DNA from: JBFWUM01 sp050247255 | GTDB taxonomy: Bacteria > Acidobacteriota > Vicinamibacteria > Vicinamibacterales > UBA2999 | Assembly: GCA_050247255.1 (NCBI GenBank) | Contig: JBFWUM010000005.1 | Location: forward strand, 49,433-113,432 | Length of the DNA stretch: 64,000 nt | Reading direction: 5' to 3' | Shown: piece by piece, positions 38,935-47,332 of the stretch | Numbering within the stretch: the stretch's first letter is position 1 | How the letters are laid out: each line of letters begins with the position of its first letter | Made by a program: the position numbers and the translations under genes | The notes under the pieces: model-generated | Seen by the model: the letters and a program-made list of their open reading frames with translations, nothing else | Databases searched by the model: none | Told to the model about the DNA's origin: nothing

Positions 38935-39015
38935 GATCACAGGAGGAAGGAGCAAGGAGACCTTTATGGCCTTGCCAACGTACTAAGAATCTCCTTGCTC
39001 CTTCCTCCTGTGATC
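38935..39015. repeat. Perfect 26-bp inverted repeat with 29-nt centre
   Basis: Arms 38935-38960 and 38990-39015 are perfectly complementary (GATCACAGGAGGAAGG and onward), purine-rich on one side. The 81-bp unit fills the gap between the convergent VOC and bshA genes, and its right arm includes two bases of the bshA stop. It could act as a transcription end in both directions or be a small non-autonomous element. Confidence 0.8.
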
Positions 39016-40153
39016 ATCGTCCTTCGACAACTTCCCGGTAATACGCCTCGTACTGCGGGACGATGATCGACGCGTCGAACCGCTGCTCGACGCGCCGGCG
39101 GGCGGCGGCACCGACTTCGCGGCCGCGGGCCGGGTCGGTCAGGACCGAGAGCGCGCTGGCCGCCATTTCGTCGAGCGCGTCGAGCGGGTGCAGGAACCCG
39201 GAGACGCCGTGCTCGATCACCTCGGGCAGGCCGCCGACATTCGACGCCACGACCGGCACCTCGCACGCCATCGCCTCCAGCGCCGCCAGGCCGAAGCTCT
39301 CCTGCCGTGACGGCAGCAGGAAGACGTCGGCCACGGACATCAAGGAGAGGACCTCCTCCTGCTCGCCGACGACGTCGAGCAACGGCTCGATGCCGAGCGC
39401 CCGCGCCGTCCGGTAGGCCGTGCCCATCTCCGGTCCGTCGCCGACGAGCAGCAGGCGGGCTGGCGCCTCGCGGCGAATGCGATCGAAGATCGAGACGACC
39501 GCCTCGATCCGCTTGACCGGGCGGAAGTTCGAGACGTGGATGACGATGCGGGTGTCGGCAGCGCCGCGCGTGAAACGCTCGCGGAGCCCCGGCACGTGCA
39601 CGCGGCGATGGGCCTGGGCATCCAGGAAGTTCGGGATCACGCGAATGTCGCGATGTACGCCGAGGTCTTCCCGCGTCGATCGGCGCAGGCTGTCCGAAAC
39701 CGCCGTGACCCCGTCGGAGCGCTGGATCGAATAGCCGACGATCTCCGAATACGACGCGTCGCTCCCGACCAGGGTGATGTCGGTGCCGTGGAGGGTCGTG
39801 ACGATCTTCGGCGCGCCGCCGCCATCGGCCGACAGCACCTGCTGCGCGAGCAACGCGGCTGTTGCGTGGGGCACCGCGTAGTGCGCGTGCACGACATCCA
39901 GGCGCAGCGCCCGCGAGACCTGCACGATCTTGTTGGCGAGCGACAGCAGGTACTGCGGCTCCCGGAACAGCGGATAGGTCGGGGTGACGACCTGGTGGAA
40001 CGAGAGTCCCGCCTGGAACTCGCCGAAGCGGAACGGCATGTCGGTGCTGATCAGGTGCACCTGGTGGCCGCGCCGCGCCAGCGCTTTCCCCAGCTCGGTG
40101 GCAACGACCCCGCTCCCCCCGATCGACGCGTAGCAGACGATACCGACGTTCAT
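39014..40153 (-). CDS. bshA: N-acetyl-alpha-D-glucosaminyl L-malate synthase BshA
   Basis: First enzyme of bacillithiol synthesis, joining GlcNAc to L-malate. A 379-residue GT4 glycosyltransferase. Start NVGIVCYASIGGSGVVATELGKALARRGHQVHLISTDMPFR is nearly diagnostic for BshA; LHGTDITLVGSD, NFRPVKRIEAVVSIF and LLPSRQESFGLAALEAMACEVPVVASNVGGLPEVI carry the donor-binding and EX7E motifs. Overlaps bshB1 by 4 nt. bshC is not in this window. Confidence 0.95.
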   Translation of the reverse strand: MNVGIVCYASIGGSGVVATELGKALARRGHQVHLISTDMPFRFGEFQAGLSFHQVVTPTYPLFREPQYLLSLANKIVQVSRALRLDVVHAHYAVPHATAALLAQQVLSADGGGAPKIVTTLHGTDITLVGSDASYSEIVGYSIQRSDGVTAVSDSLRRSTREDLGVHRDIRVIPNFLDAQAHRRVHVPGLRERFTRGAADTRIVIHVSNFRPVKRIEAVVSIFDRIRREAPARLLLVGDGPEMGTAYRTARALGIEPLLDVVGEQEEVLSLMSVADVFLLPSRQESFGLAALEAMACEVPVVASNVGGLPEVIEHGVSGFLHPLDALDEMAASALSVLTDPARGREVGAAARRRVEQRFDASIIVPQYEAYYREVVEGR

Positions 40154-40860
40154 CGATCGAGCGACCGGAAGAGGTGCGGCCGCAGCTGCAGCTCGCGGAC
40201 GATGACGCCTTCCGCCCAGGTCACGCCGGCCAGCGCGCCGAACTGCGCATCGCGGCTTTCAATGAGCTGCCCGAACGACCGGCGCGTGAGTCGCGTCTCG
40301 ACCGCCCCCGGGCCGGACGGCGCAAACTGGCTGGCGTAGCAGGCGAGCGCCCGCCGCTTGGTCTCGTACTGATCGGTCACGTCGACGACGAACGATGGCG
40401 TCGCGCCGTCGTTGATGAAGTAGTAGCAGGTCCACTCCGGGCGCCACGGATCGCCGGCGGCCTCCCACTTCCGCAGGCCGCTGTTGAACACCACGTCCGT
40501 CAGGACGCGGCTGGCCGCCACGTGATCGGGATGACGGTCCGACCAGTACGGGATGGCGATCGCGCGCGGCCGCGCGCGGCGAATCAGCTCGACGCCGGAC
40601 CGCAGCTGCGACTCGTCGCCCTGGATGCCGCGATCGGCCCATCGGAGGTTGACCCGCCACGCGGCGCCGAGCGCCGCGCGGGCGGCCTCCGCCTCCTGCA
40701 GGCGACCCTCGACCGTCCCATTGCTCCCCATCTCGCCGGCGGTGAGGTCGCACAGCCCGACGCGGTGGCCCTCGGCCACGTGCCGGGCGATGGTGCCGCC
40801 GAGCCCGAGCTCGATGTCGTCAGGGTGCGGGCCAAATACGAGCAGATCGACTGTGTCCAT
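40150..40860 (-). CDS. bshB1: Bacillithiol biosynthesis deacetylase BshB1
   Basis: Second step of bacillithiol synthesis: deacetylation of GlcNAc-malate. 236-residue LmbE-like zinc hydrolase with the metal-binding FGPHPDDIELGLGGTIARHV, GEMGSNGTVEGRLQEAEAARAALG, WADRGIQGDESQ and the third ligand region IAIPYWSDRHPDHVAASRVL. Transcribed before bshA with 4-nt overlap, 15 nt after the DAO-type gene. Confidence 0.95.
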   Translation of the reverse strand: MDTVDLLVFGPHPDDIELGLGGTIARHVAEGHRVGLCDLTAGEMGSNGTVEGRLQEAEAARAALGAAWRVNLRWADRGIQGDESQLRSGVELIRRARPRAIAIPYWSDRHPDHVAASRVLTDVVFNSGLRKWEAAGDPWRPEWTCYYFINDGATPSFVVDVTDQYETKRRALACYASQFAPSGPGAVETRLTRRSFGQLIESRDAQFGALAGVTWAEGVIVRELQLRPHLFRSLDR

Positions 40861-40875
40861 GGGGTCGGGCGCCGG

Positions 40876-42093
40876 TCAGCGGTTGAAGCCGAAGACCTCG
40901 TCTTCCTTCTCAGACGCATCCTGGACAGCCCTGGTGACCAGCTTTGCCGCCAGGAATGCGCCGTTGATTGAATCGGTCGCGCCGCCAAGCGCGAACACGT
41001 GGTGGGGATAGTTGCGGTGGGCGCCGATGTACATGAGGCCGTCGGCCGTATCCCCGTAGGGCAGCTCCCAGCCGTACTCCGGCCGCAGCCCCGAGATCGC
41101 CGGATACATGGTCAGCAGCTCGTACATCAGCTGGCCGGTGCGCTGCACGCGCGTGGCGTCGCGGTGGCGATCGGGAGGGGTGTCCTGGTCGCCGCCGGCG
41201 ACGAGAATACGGTGGTCGCCCGTCCAGCGCACGCGGCGGCGCGGCGTGCGCAGGTCGCGGAACGTCAGGTCGCGGGGGCCGACATCCTTGCGCATGGCCG
41301 CCGGCATCGGCTCGGTCAGCACCAGGTACGACTCGCGCCGCTTGAAGTGCCGCCGCAGCTGCCCCCATTCGGCGGTGGCGGTTCCGGTGGCCACGACGAC
41401 TTTCGCCGTTCGCACCACCGCCTCGGCGGTGATGATCTGCGCGTCCTTGCGCGTGAACCGGACCTTCGTCACCGGCGACCGTTCGAACAGCTTCGCACCG
41501 CGCGCCTTCGCCGCCGCCGCGAGGCCGAGGCAGGCGCGGAACGGATCGAGCCCGAAGGCGTCACGCTGGCGCAGCGCGGCCGCAGCGTCCATGCCGGTTG
41601 CCGGGCCGGCCTGGCGAGGCGTCAGCCACGACACGCCGAGCCCGGCGTCGTCGCGCGCATCGAACTCACGGCGCAAGACCTTCTCGGCGTCGCGTCCGGC
41701 AACGATGGCCGACGAGAGCGGCTCCAGCCCGGCGCGGACATTGAGGCGGCGCAGCAGCGCCGCGCCTTCGAGCGACGCCTTCCGCCACGCCTCGAACACG
41801 CGGCGGGCCGATCGCAGGCCGTGCGCCTGGGCCACGTCTCGAAACAGCGGCCCCGGCTCAGGGAGGAGCAGGCCGGCGCTGCGAGACGCGCCACCGGCGC
41901 CCAGGCGATCGGCCTCCACCAGGATCGTCTTCAGCCCCGCGGAGGCGCAGGCGTACGCAATCGCGCAGCCGGTCAATCCGCCGCCGGCTATCAGTACGTC
42001 GACCTCGTGCTCGCCGCGCAGCTTCGGCAGGTTGGGGCGCCGCGAATCGGGGAACTGGTGCACCCACGGCGACACGCCGTATCGCGTTTTCAT
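40876..42093 (-). CDS. DAO-family FAD-dependent oxidoreductase
   Basis: 405 residues from ATG 42093. The dinucleotide motif is offset to about residue 31 (EVDVLIAGGGLTGCAIAYACASAGLKTILVEADRLGAGGASRSAGLL), as in gamma-glutamylputrescine/sarcosine oxidase-like proteins, after a SPWVHQFPDSRRPNLPKL leader typical of the PuuB group. C-terminal GLMYIGAHRNYPHHVFALGGATDSINGAFLAAKLV. Substrate unknown. It is the first gene of the unit that continues with bshB1 and bshA; a link to bacillithiol is unproven. Divergent from the acylase at 42142. Confidence 0.85.
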   Translation of the reverse strand: MKTRYGVSPWVHQFPDSRRPNLPKLRGEHEVDVLIAGGGLTGCAIAYACASAGLKTILVEADRLGAGGASRSAGLLLPEPGPLFRDVAQAHGLRSARRVFEAWRKASLEGAALLRRLNVRAGLEPLSSAIVAGRDAEKVLRREFDARDDAGLGVSWLTPRQAGPATGMDAAAALRQRDAFGLDPFRACLGLAAAAKARGAKLFERSPVTKVRFTRKDAQIITAEAVVRTAKVVVATGTATAEWGQLRRHFKRRESYLVLTEPMPAAMRKDVGPRDLTFRDLRTPRRRVRWTGDHRILVAGGDQDTPPDRHRDATRVQRTGQLMYELLTMYPAISGLRPEYGWELPYGDTADGLMYIGAHRNYPHHVFALGGATDSINGAFLAAKLVTRAVQDASEKEDEVFGFNR

Positions 42094-42141
42094 AGGGCTT
42101 TGGAATCTTACCCCGTGCCCTATAGTTACGTGTCGAAACGC

Positions 42142-44553
42142 ATGAAACGCGCGCTGCGATGGGGCCTCGTGGCCCTCCTGATCCTGCTGGTGGCCGCGGC
42201 GGCCGGAGCGCTCTGGGCGCGGGGGGCGCTGCGCGGGAGCCTGCCGCAACTCGACGGCTCGTACGCGCTTCCCGGCCTCTCGGCCGCCGTGACGGTGGAG
42301 CGCGACGGCCTCGGCATTCCGACCGTCCGCGGCGGCACGCGCGAGGACGTGGCACGCGCCACCGGGTTCCTGCACGCCCAGGACCGCTATTTCCAGATGG
42401 ACCTCGCGCGGCGGCGCGCCGCCGGCGAGCTGTCGGGACTCGTGGGCGCGCGGGCGCTGGCCGCCGATCGCGAGATCCGCCTGCATCGCTTCCGCCCGCA
42501 GGCGCAGCGGGCCGTCGGGCTGCTGCAGCCAGGCGATCGCGCCCTGCTCGACGCCTATACGGCCGGTGTCAACGCCGGGTTCGCCGCGCTCGCATCGCCG
42601 CCGTTCGAGTACCTGATGCTGCGCGTCGACCCGGCACCCTGGCGTCCCGAAGACACGCTGCTCGTCGTCCTGTCGATGTTCGTGACGCTGCAGGACGACG
42701 ATGCGTCGTACGAGTCGACGCTGGCGACCATGCACGACGTGCTGCCGCAGGAAATGTTCGACTTCCTGGCACCGCGAGGGACGGAGTGGGACTCACCCAT
42801 CGTCGGCGACGCGTTTGTTATGCCGGCGCCCCCAGGCGCGGAGATCTACAACCTGCGCGCGAAGCGCGCGGGAAGGCCGACGCGGCCACGGAGATCCGGC
42901 CGCAACGAAGCCGGCCTCGGCTCGAACAACTTCGCGGTGTCGGCTGCGCATTCGTCGAACGGCGCCGCGCTGGTCGCCAACGACATGCATCTCGGCATCC
43001 GGGTGCCGAACACGTGGTACCGGATGTCGCTCGAGTGGCCCGACCCGGAGCGCCCGGAGGAACCGCATCGCTTGATCGGGACGACGCTTCCCGGCGTGCC
43101 GGCGCTCGTCACCGGCAGCAACACGCACGTGGCGTGGGGCTTCACCAACACCTACGGCGACTGGGGCGACATCGTCCTGCTGGAGATCGATCCGGGCAAC
43201 CCGGAGCGCTACCTGACGCCCGACGGCTGGCGCACGTTCGACCGCTTCCGCGAAATCATCGACATAGCCGGACAGGCCGCGGCGGTTGAAGAGGTGCGAT
43301 GGACCATCTGGGGGCCGGTGCTGCCGCCGGACCCTCGCGGGCGAATGCGCGCATTTCGCTGGGTCGCGCACTCGGCCGAGCGGCTTGCGGCCGGGCTCAC
43401 GCCGATGGAATCGGCGCAAACCCTGGAAGAGGCGTTCGACAACGCCAACGGGCTGGGGACGCCGGGACAGAACTTCGTCGCTGCCGATCGCAGCGGGCGC
43501 ATCGGCTGGACGATCTATGGATCCATTCCGCGCCGGGTCGGTCTCGACGGGCAGTTGCCGACATCCTGGGCCGACGGCAGCCGCGGGTGGCAGGGATGGC
43601 TCGCCGATGCGGAGTATCCGCGCGTGATCGATCCGCCGTCGGGCCGGATCTGGACGGCGAATGCGCGCGTCGTCGATGGCGAGGGGCTCGCGAGGATCGG
43701 CGACGGTAGCTTCGAGGTCGGCTCGCGCGCGCGAGTCATCCGCGATCGGCTGGGCGCGAAGGAGCAGTTCAGCGCCAGCGACCTGCTCGACATCCAGCTC
43801 GACACGCGAGCGGTGTTTCTGGAGCGATGGAAGGCGCTGCTGATCGACGTGCTCTCGCCGGCCGCGATCGACGCGCATCCGCAGCGTCGCGCCCTGCGTG
43901 AGCTGCTCGAGACCGGGTGGACCGGCCACGCGGTGGCCGACTCGGCCGCATATCGCTTCGTCCGCACCTTCCGCGACTTCACGTCCGAGCGCGTCTTCTC
44001 GTTCGTGCTCGCGGAGTGTTACGAGGCGGACGCCGTGTTCGACTACAACACCGTGCGCCGCCGCGAGGGGCCGCTGTGGGCGCTCGTGACCGAACGGCCG
44101 ATGCACCTCCTGGATCCGGCCTACGCGGACTGGGAGTCGTTCCTGCTGGAAACGGCCGACGTCGCCATCGAAGCCATCACGCGCGATCGCGACGGACCGC
44201 TGGCAGACAGGGTCTGGTCCGAAGCCAACGTCACCGCCTACCGCCATCCCCTCTCTGGTGCCGTCCCGTTCCTGGGGCGATGGCTCGACATGCCCTTCGT
44301 GCCGCTGCCGGGGGATCTCTACACGCCGCAGGTGGCATTGGGGGCGGTTGGCGCGTCAGAGCGCATGGTCGTCTCTCCCGGCCGCGAAGCCGAGGGAATC
44401 ATGCACATGCCGACCGGCCAGAGCGGGCACCCGCTGTCGCCCTTCTACGGCAACTCGCACGGCGCCTGGGTCGACGGGCGCGCGACGCCGTTTCTGCCAG
44501 GGCCCGCGCGTCACACCCTGGTGTTGGCCCCGGGGAGTGTCCTAAAGAAATGA
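42142..44553 (+). CDS. Penicillin-acylase-family (Ntn) hydrolase
   Basis: 803 residues from ATG 42142. One N-terminal membrane segment (about 6-26), alpha-subunit region (VTVERDGLGIPTVRGGTREDVARATGFLHAQDRYFQMDLARR in parts), spacer, then the nucleophile S261 in NEAGLGSNNFAVS, where autocleavage would create the beta-subunit N-terminus, followed by GAALVANDMHLGIRVPN and HVAWGFTNTYGDWGD. The C-terminal GQSGHPLSPFYGNSHGAWVDG is also conserved. Penicillin G, cephalosporin or acyl-homoserine-lactone acylation cannot be told apart. The stop lies in a terminator hairpin. Confidence 0.92.
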   Translation: MKRALRWGLVALLILLVAAAAGALWARGALRGSLPQLDGSYALPGLSAAVTVERDGLGIPTVRGGTREDVARATGFLHAQDRYFQMDLARRRAAGELSGLVGARALAADREIRLHRFRPQAQRAVGLLQPGDRALLDAYTAGVNAGFAALASPPFEYLMLRVDPAPWRPEDTLLVVLSMFVTLQDDDASYESTLATMHDVLPQEMFDFLAPRGTEWDSPIVGDAFVMPAPPGAEIYNLRAKRAGRPTRPRRSGRNEAGLGSNNFAVSAAHSSNGAALVANDMHLGIRVPNTWYRMSLEWPDPERPEEPHRLIGTTLPGVPALVTGSNTHVAWGFTNTYGDWGDIVLLEIDPGNPERYLTPDGWRTFDRFREIIDIAGQAAAVEEVRWTIWGPVLPPDPRGRMRAFRWVAHSAERLAAGLTPMESAQTLEEAFDNANGLGTPGQNFVAADRSGRIGWTIYGSIPRRVGLDGQLPTSWADGSRGWQGWLADAEYPRVIDPPSGRIWTANARVVDGEGLARIGDGSFEVGSRARVIRDRLGAKEQFSASDLLDIQLDTRAVFLERWKALLIDVLSPAAIDAHPQRRALRELLETGWTGHAVADSAAYRFVRTFRDFTSERVFSFVLAECYEADAVFDYNTVRRREGPLWALVTERPMHLLDPAYADWESFLLETADVAIEAITRDRDGPLADRVWSEANVTAYRHPLSGAVPFLGRWLDMPFVPLPGDLYTPQVALGAVGASERMVVSPGREAEGIMHMPTGQSGHPLSPFYGNSHGAWVDGRATPFLPGPARHTLVLAPGSVLKK

Positions 44554-44596
44554 CTCCCGACCCCCTTACAGAAATGTAAGGGGGTCGGGAGTCATT
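44549..44596. terminator. Bidirectional hairpin between the acylase gene and purK
   Basis: A perfect 21-bp stem (44549-44569 with 44576-44596) and a 6-nt loop, flanked by A-run and T-run ends (AATGACTCCCGACCCCCTTAC on one arm, in two parts AATGACTCCC and GACCCCCTTAC). It contains the acylase stop and ends 1 nt before the purK stop, so it can terminate both convergent units. The sequence has the look of a dispersed palindrome family. Confidence 0.75.
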
Positions 44597-44597
44597 T

Positions 44598-45743
44598 TCA
44601 CAGCAGGAGGGCGTCGCGGGCGGCCAGGACGCGGTCCTGCGCCTCGTCGACCGTCCGGCCGACGGCCGTGAGGTGGCCCATCTTGCGGCCGGGGCGCGGG
44701 CTGGCTTTGCCGTACAGGTGCAGCTTCACGTCGGGAAGCCGGAGCGCGGCGGCCCAGTTCGGTTCCCCCTCGGCCCACAGGTCGCCGAGCAGGTTGGCCA
44801 TCGCCGCGGGCCGCGCAATCTCGGTCGAGCCGAGCGGCAACCCGCAGATGGCGCGCACCTGCTGCTCGAACTGGCTGGTCACGCTCGCATCGAACGTCAG
44901 GTGGCCGGAGTTGTGCGGCCGCGGCGCCAGCTCGTTCACCAGCAGCTCGCCGTCCGTGCTGAGGAAGAACTCCACGCACAGCACGCCGACGTACTGCAGC
45001 TCCTCGAGGATGGCGCGCGTCACCTCCAGCGCCCGCTGTGCCGTGGCCGGCGGAATCCGCGCCGGCACGGTCGTCAGATCGAGGATGTGGTCGCGATGCC
45101 GGTTCTCGAACGGCGGGAACTCGGCGATGGCGCCGTCGATGCCGCGCGCGGCGATCACCGAGATTTCGGCCTGCAGGCTGATGAACCGTTCGACCACCGC
45201 CTCCTGGCGGCCGATCGCGGTCCAGACGTGCTCGACGTCGGCCGGCGTCGTGACCTTGTGCTGCCCCTTGCCGTCGTAGCCGAAGGCCGCGGTCTTGATG
45301 ACCGCCGGCGTGCCGATACGGGCGACCGCGTCCCAGAGCTCGTCGAGCGTGGATGCGCGGAGAAACGGCGCCGTCGGAAACCCGTGATCGGCGAGAAATG
45401 TCTTCTCCCGCGCGCGCTGCTGCGCCGTGTGCAGCGCCATCCCTGACGGCCGGACGGGCGCGAGCCCCTCGATGGCATCCACCGCCTCGATCGGCACGTT
45501 CTCGAACTCGAACGTCACCACGTCGACGTGACGCGCGAACGCGCGCAGCGCGTCGAGATCGTCGTATTCCGCGGTCACTTCGACATCAGCCACCTGTCCG
45601 GTCGGCGTGTCGTCTTCGGGGGAGAACGTGTGGACGCGGTAGCCCATACGACGGGCGGCGATGGCAAACATGCGTCCGAGCTGGCCGCTCCCGAGCACGC
45701 CGAGCGCGGCGCCGGGCGCAATGACGCGGCCGCCGGAGCTCAC
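44598..45743 (-). CDS. purK: 5-(carboxyamino)imidazole ribonucleotide synthase
   Basis: 381 residues from GTG 45743, overlapping the purE stop (GTGA). ATP-grasp enzyme converting AIR and bicarbonate to N5-CAIR in purine synthesis. GVLGSGQLGRMFAIAARRMGY, VDVVTFEFENVPIEAV, IKTAAFGYDGKGQHKV, FVGVLCVEFFL-like GVLCVEFFLSTDGELLVNELAPRPHNSGHLT (in parts) and HLYGKASPRPGRKMGHLTAVG are all family signatures. Transcribed after purE. Confidence 0.97.
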   Translation of the reverse strand: MSSGGRVIAPGAALGVLGSGQLGRMFAIAARRMGYRVHTFSPEDDTPTGQVADVEVTAEYDDLDALRAFARHVDVVTFEFENVPIEAVDAIEGLAPVRPSGMALHTAQQRAREKTFLADHGFPTAPFLRASTLDELWDAVARIGTPAVIKTAAFGYDGKGQHKVTTPADVEHVWTAIGRQEAVVERFISLQAEISVIAARGIDGAIAEFPPFENRHRDHILDLTTVPARIPPATAQRALEVTRAILEELQYVGVLCVEFFLSTDGELLVNELAPRPHNSGHLTFDASVTSQFEQQVRAICGLPLGSTEIARPAAMANLLGDLWAEGEPNWAAALRLPDVKLHLYGKASPRPGRKMGHLTAVGRTVDEAQDRVLAARDALLL

Positions 45744-46222
45744 GGCAGCGATTCCTGGCGGACCTTCTGCGTCTGATCGTCGCGAAACGCGCGCAGCTTC
45801 GCGCGCAGCTCCGGACGCGAGTTGGCGAGGACCGAGACGGCAAGCAGCGCGGCGTTGGTCGCGCCCGCCTTGCCAATGGCCAGCGTCCCCACGGGAACGC
45901 CGCCGGGCATCTGCACGATCGACAGCAGCGAGTCGAGCCCCTGCAGCGCGGCGCTCTGTACCGGCACCCCGAACACCGGCAGCACGGTCTGCGCCGCGAC
46001 CATTCCCGGCAGGTGGGCGGCGCCGCCCGCGCCGGCGATGATCACCTCGAGCCCGCGCTGCTCGGCGCTGGTTGCGAACTCGGCCATCCACGCCGGCGTC
46101 CGGTGCGCCGACACGATGTGCTTCTCGAACGGGACGCCGAATCGCTCCAGCATCTCGGCCGCATGCCGCATCGTCTCCCAGTCGGACGATGAGCCCATGA
46201 TCACTGCCACCAGCGCAGACAT
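45740..46222 (-). CDS. purE: N5-carboxyaminoimidazole ribonucleotide mutase
   Basis: 160-residue class I PurE that converts N5-CAIR to CAIR. Signatures: VAVIMGSSSDWETMRHAAEML, VSAHRTPAWMAEFA, VIIAGAGGAAHLPGMVAAQTVLPVFGVPV (in parts) and the catalytic-loop motif GGVPVGTLAIGKAGATNAALLA. The active-site His is in SAHRTP. First gene of purEK. Confidence 0.98.
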   Translation of the reverse strand: MSALVAVIMGSSSDWETMRHAAEMLERFGVPFEKHIVSAHRTPAWMAEFATSAEQRGLEVIIAGAGGAAHLPGMVAAQTVLPVFGVPVQSAALQGLDSLLSIVQMPGGVPVGTLAIGKAGATNAALLAVSVLANSRPELRAKLRAFRDDQTQKVRQESLP

Positions 46223-46243
46223 CGGGAAGCCGGCATTTTACCG

Positions 46244-46609
46244 CTAATCGAGCGCTGAGAGCATGGCGATGAGAATGCCGAAGAAGACGGCACCGCCCGT
46301 CGCCGCGCCGATGGCGACGGTCTTGCCGACCGACATCCCTCCGCCACCCTTGACGCGTTCGAGCGACGCCACCGCGCTGTACGGCAGCGGCTGCACCGGC
46401 ACGGGCTGCCGGGTCTTCGGCTGGAGGAGCAGCTCGTCCTCTCGCGCCTCGACCAGGACGGCATCGAACCGGCGGCCGTCGGTCAGCCGCACCTTCACGG
46501 TGCTTCCGGGCGGCACCGAGGCGGCGAGCGTGCGCCATGCGCTCTCCTGCGCGGCCGCGGGTGGGACCACGAACGCCATCATGACGATGGCGGCAAGTAA
46601 CCTGACCAT
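46244..46609 (-). CDS. Small exported protein of unknown function
   Basis: 121 residues with a signal peptide (LLAAIVMMAFVVPPAAAQ), a small beta-domain (about 30-80; GSTVKVRLTDGRRFDAVLVEAREDELLL, which resembles an SH3/Sm-like barrel) and a C-terminal hydrophobic segment (about 95-118, TVAIGAATGGAVFFGILIAML) that could anchor it in the membrane. No homologue is recognised. It lies 21 bp upstream of purE on the same strand and 10 bp after the barrel gene. Confidence 0.65.
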   Translation of the reverse strand: MVRLLAAIVMMAFVVPPAAAQESAWRTLAASVPPGSTVKVRLTDGRRFDAVLVEAREDELLLQPKTRQPVPVQPLPYSAVASLERVKGGGGMSVGKTVAIGAATGGAVFFGILIAMLSALD

Positions 46610-46619
46610 CGGGCCCTCC

Positions 46620-47240
46620 CTAGAAATCGACGCCGACGCCGGCGGTCCATGAAATGCGGCGCGTGTCCGCCTCAGCCACGGTAGTGCGCACGTCCGTCCT
46701 GATGAACGCCCGCTCGCTGACGAAGAACTTCGCCCCTCCTCCGACGAACGGCACCCCGCTTATCGTCATCGCCTCGGAACTCACGCGCGTGTCGTAGTCC
46801 AGTACACGGTGCTGTTCGCGGACGATGTGCGCGCCGGCGCTCACGAACGGGTGCACCCACTGGTTCCGCAGGAACTGATACGTCATCGTTGGCGACAGCA
46901 CGACACCCTCGTAGCTGTGCTGGAACGACCGGTACACGGGCAGCAGCCCGCGCCTCTCAATGAGGTGGGTCTGATAGATCTCGCCGCGGCCGGCTCGCGC
47001 CACGCCAAGTTCGGTCTTCAGATGGGGCGTCCAGAAATAGCCGAACGAGGCGGCGGCCGAACCGCTGTCGTAGCGATCGCTCGCGTTTTCGAGCTCGAGC
47101 TTGGCGACCCCTTCCCAGCCCAGATGGGCGGCCACTTCAACGCGCGGCTGGTCTTCCGGGACGAGGGTCAAGGGCACCGATTGGGCAGACGACGCTCCGG
47201 CCACGAGCAGGAGCGCCGTCGTCAGGACACAGACTTTCAT
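46620..47240 (-). CDS. Outer-membrane beta-barrel protein of unknown function
   Basis: 206 residues from ATG 47240. Signal peptide (MKVCVLTTALLLVAGASSAQ), then repeated amphipathic strands (VEVAAHLGWEGVAKLEL, AAASFGYFWTPHLKTELGVARAG, PFVSAGAHIVREQHRVL, GGGAKFFVSERAFIRTDVRTT) and a final strand ISWTAGVGVDF ending in Phe, as outer-membrane barrels do. Likely a small OmpA/OmpX-type barrel. Divergent from the M16 peptidase genes and followed by a second small exported protein. Confidence 0.75.
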   Translation of the reverse strand: MKVCVLTTALLLVAGASSAQSVPLTLVPEDQPRVEVAAHLGWEGVAKLELENASDRYDSGSAAASFGYFWTPHLKTELGVARAGRGEIYQTHLIERRGLLPVYRSFQHSYEGVVLSPTMTYQFLRNQWVHPFVSAGAHIVREQHRVLDYDTRVSSEAMTISGVPFVGGGAKFFVSERAFIRTDVRTTVAEADTRRISWTAGVGVDF

Positions 47241-47332
47241 GCCGAACGACCTCCACCCCGTAAGGTGCAGAACGAGGACGTTTCGGCTCACGGCGGCCAC
47301 CGGTGCAGTACACTCAGCCCGGGAGATCGCCG

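Noticed and set aside
40999..42141. Long plus-strand N-terminal extension of the acylase frame
   Set aside because: It is antisense to the DAO-type gene; signal anchor and family start point to ATG 42142.
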